Part shown: piece after piece, positions 5,105 to 5,116 of the stretch
How the letters are laid out: each line of letters starts with the position of its first letter
Position numbering within the stretch: the stretch's first letter is position 1
From: Actinomycetota bacterium
GTDB taxonomy: Bacteria > Actinomycetota > Actinomycetes > Actinomycetales > Microbacteriaceae
Direction: 5' to 3'
DNA length: 5,116 nucleotides
Assembly (NCBI GenBank): GCA_009702645.1
Contig: WLHO01000056.1
Coordinates: 1 to 5,116, forward strand
Program-made: the position numbers and the translations under genes
The notes under the pieces: model-generated
Databases searched by the model: none
The model's input: only the letters and a program-made list of their open reading frames with translations
Told to the model about the DNA's origin: nothing

Positions 5105-5116
5105 GAAGTAGCTCCC

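Overview
The window looks like a housekeeping segment of an actinobacterial chromosome. Three things point there: tig directly followed by a ClpP1-type clpP; an RpiB carrying the actinobacterial GGSGNGEQIAANK active-site loop instead of the cysteine type; and an MPEGH-type Nei/Fpg glycosylase next to rpiB. The order rpiB, nei2-like, tig, clpP1 matches M. tuberculosis Rv2465c, Rv2464c, Rv2462c, Rv2461c. The moderate base composition (by eye near half G+C, not computed) and the protein sequences suggest a small-genome Microbacteriaceae-like organism, such as a freshwater Luna-cluster member. The lineage is inference.

Layout. Positions 1-2821 hold four tightly packed plus-strand genes: the C-terminal part of a CPA2-type cation/proton antiporter (cut by the window start), rpiB, a DUF1648 membrane protein with a PH-like C-terminal domain, and a Nei/Fpg DNA glycosylase. 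They overlap by 4 bases (ATGA), abut (stop directly followed by ATG), or are 2 bases apart, so they are almost certainly one translationally coupled operon. Positions 2823-3049 hold two divergent tRNA genes, tRNA-Gly(UCC) on the minus strand and tRNA-Pro(UGG) on the plus strand. A 77-base gap between them contains hexamers that can be read as a promoter in either direction. Positions 3103-4419 are tig (trigger factor, TTG start). A 103-base intergenic region follows with a strong ClgR-like operator. Positions 4523-5104 are clpP1, and the window ends in the ribosome binding region of what is presumably clpP2.

Function. The right half is a protein quality-control module: the ribosome-associated chaperone trigger factor followed by a Clp protease subunit, probably with stress activation of clpP1 by ClgR. 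The left half combines ion homeostasis, the non-oxidative pentose phosphate pathway and base-excision repair, with no obvious single pathway. I see no mobile element, CRISPR array or defence system. The points most worth checking are regulatory: the ClgR-like box, the symmetric divergent tRNA promoter, and the nei/tRNA-Gly convergence with one base between them.
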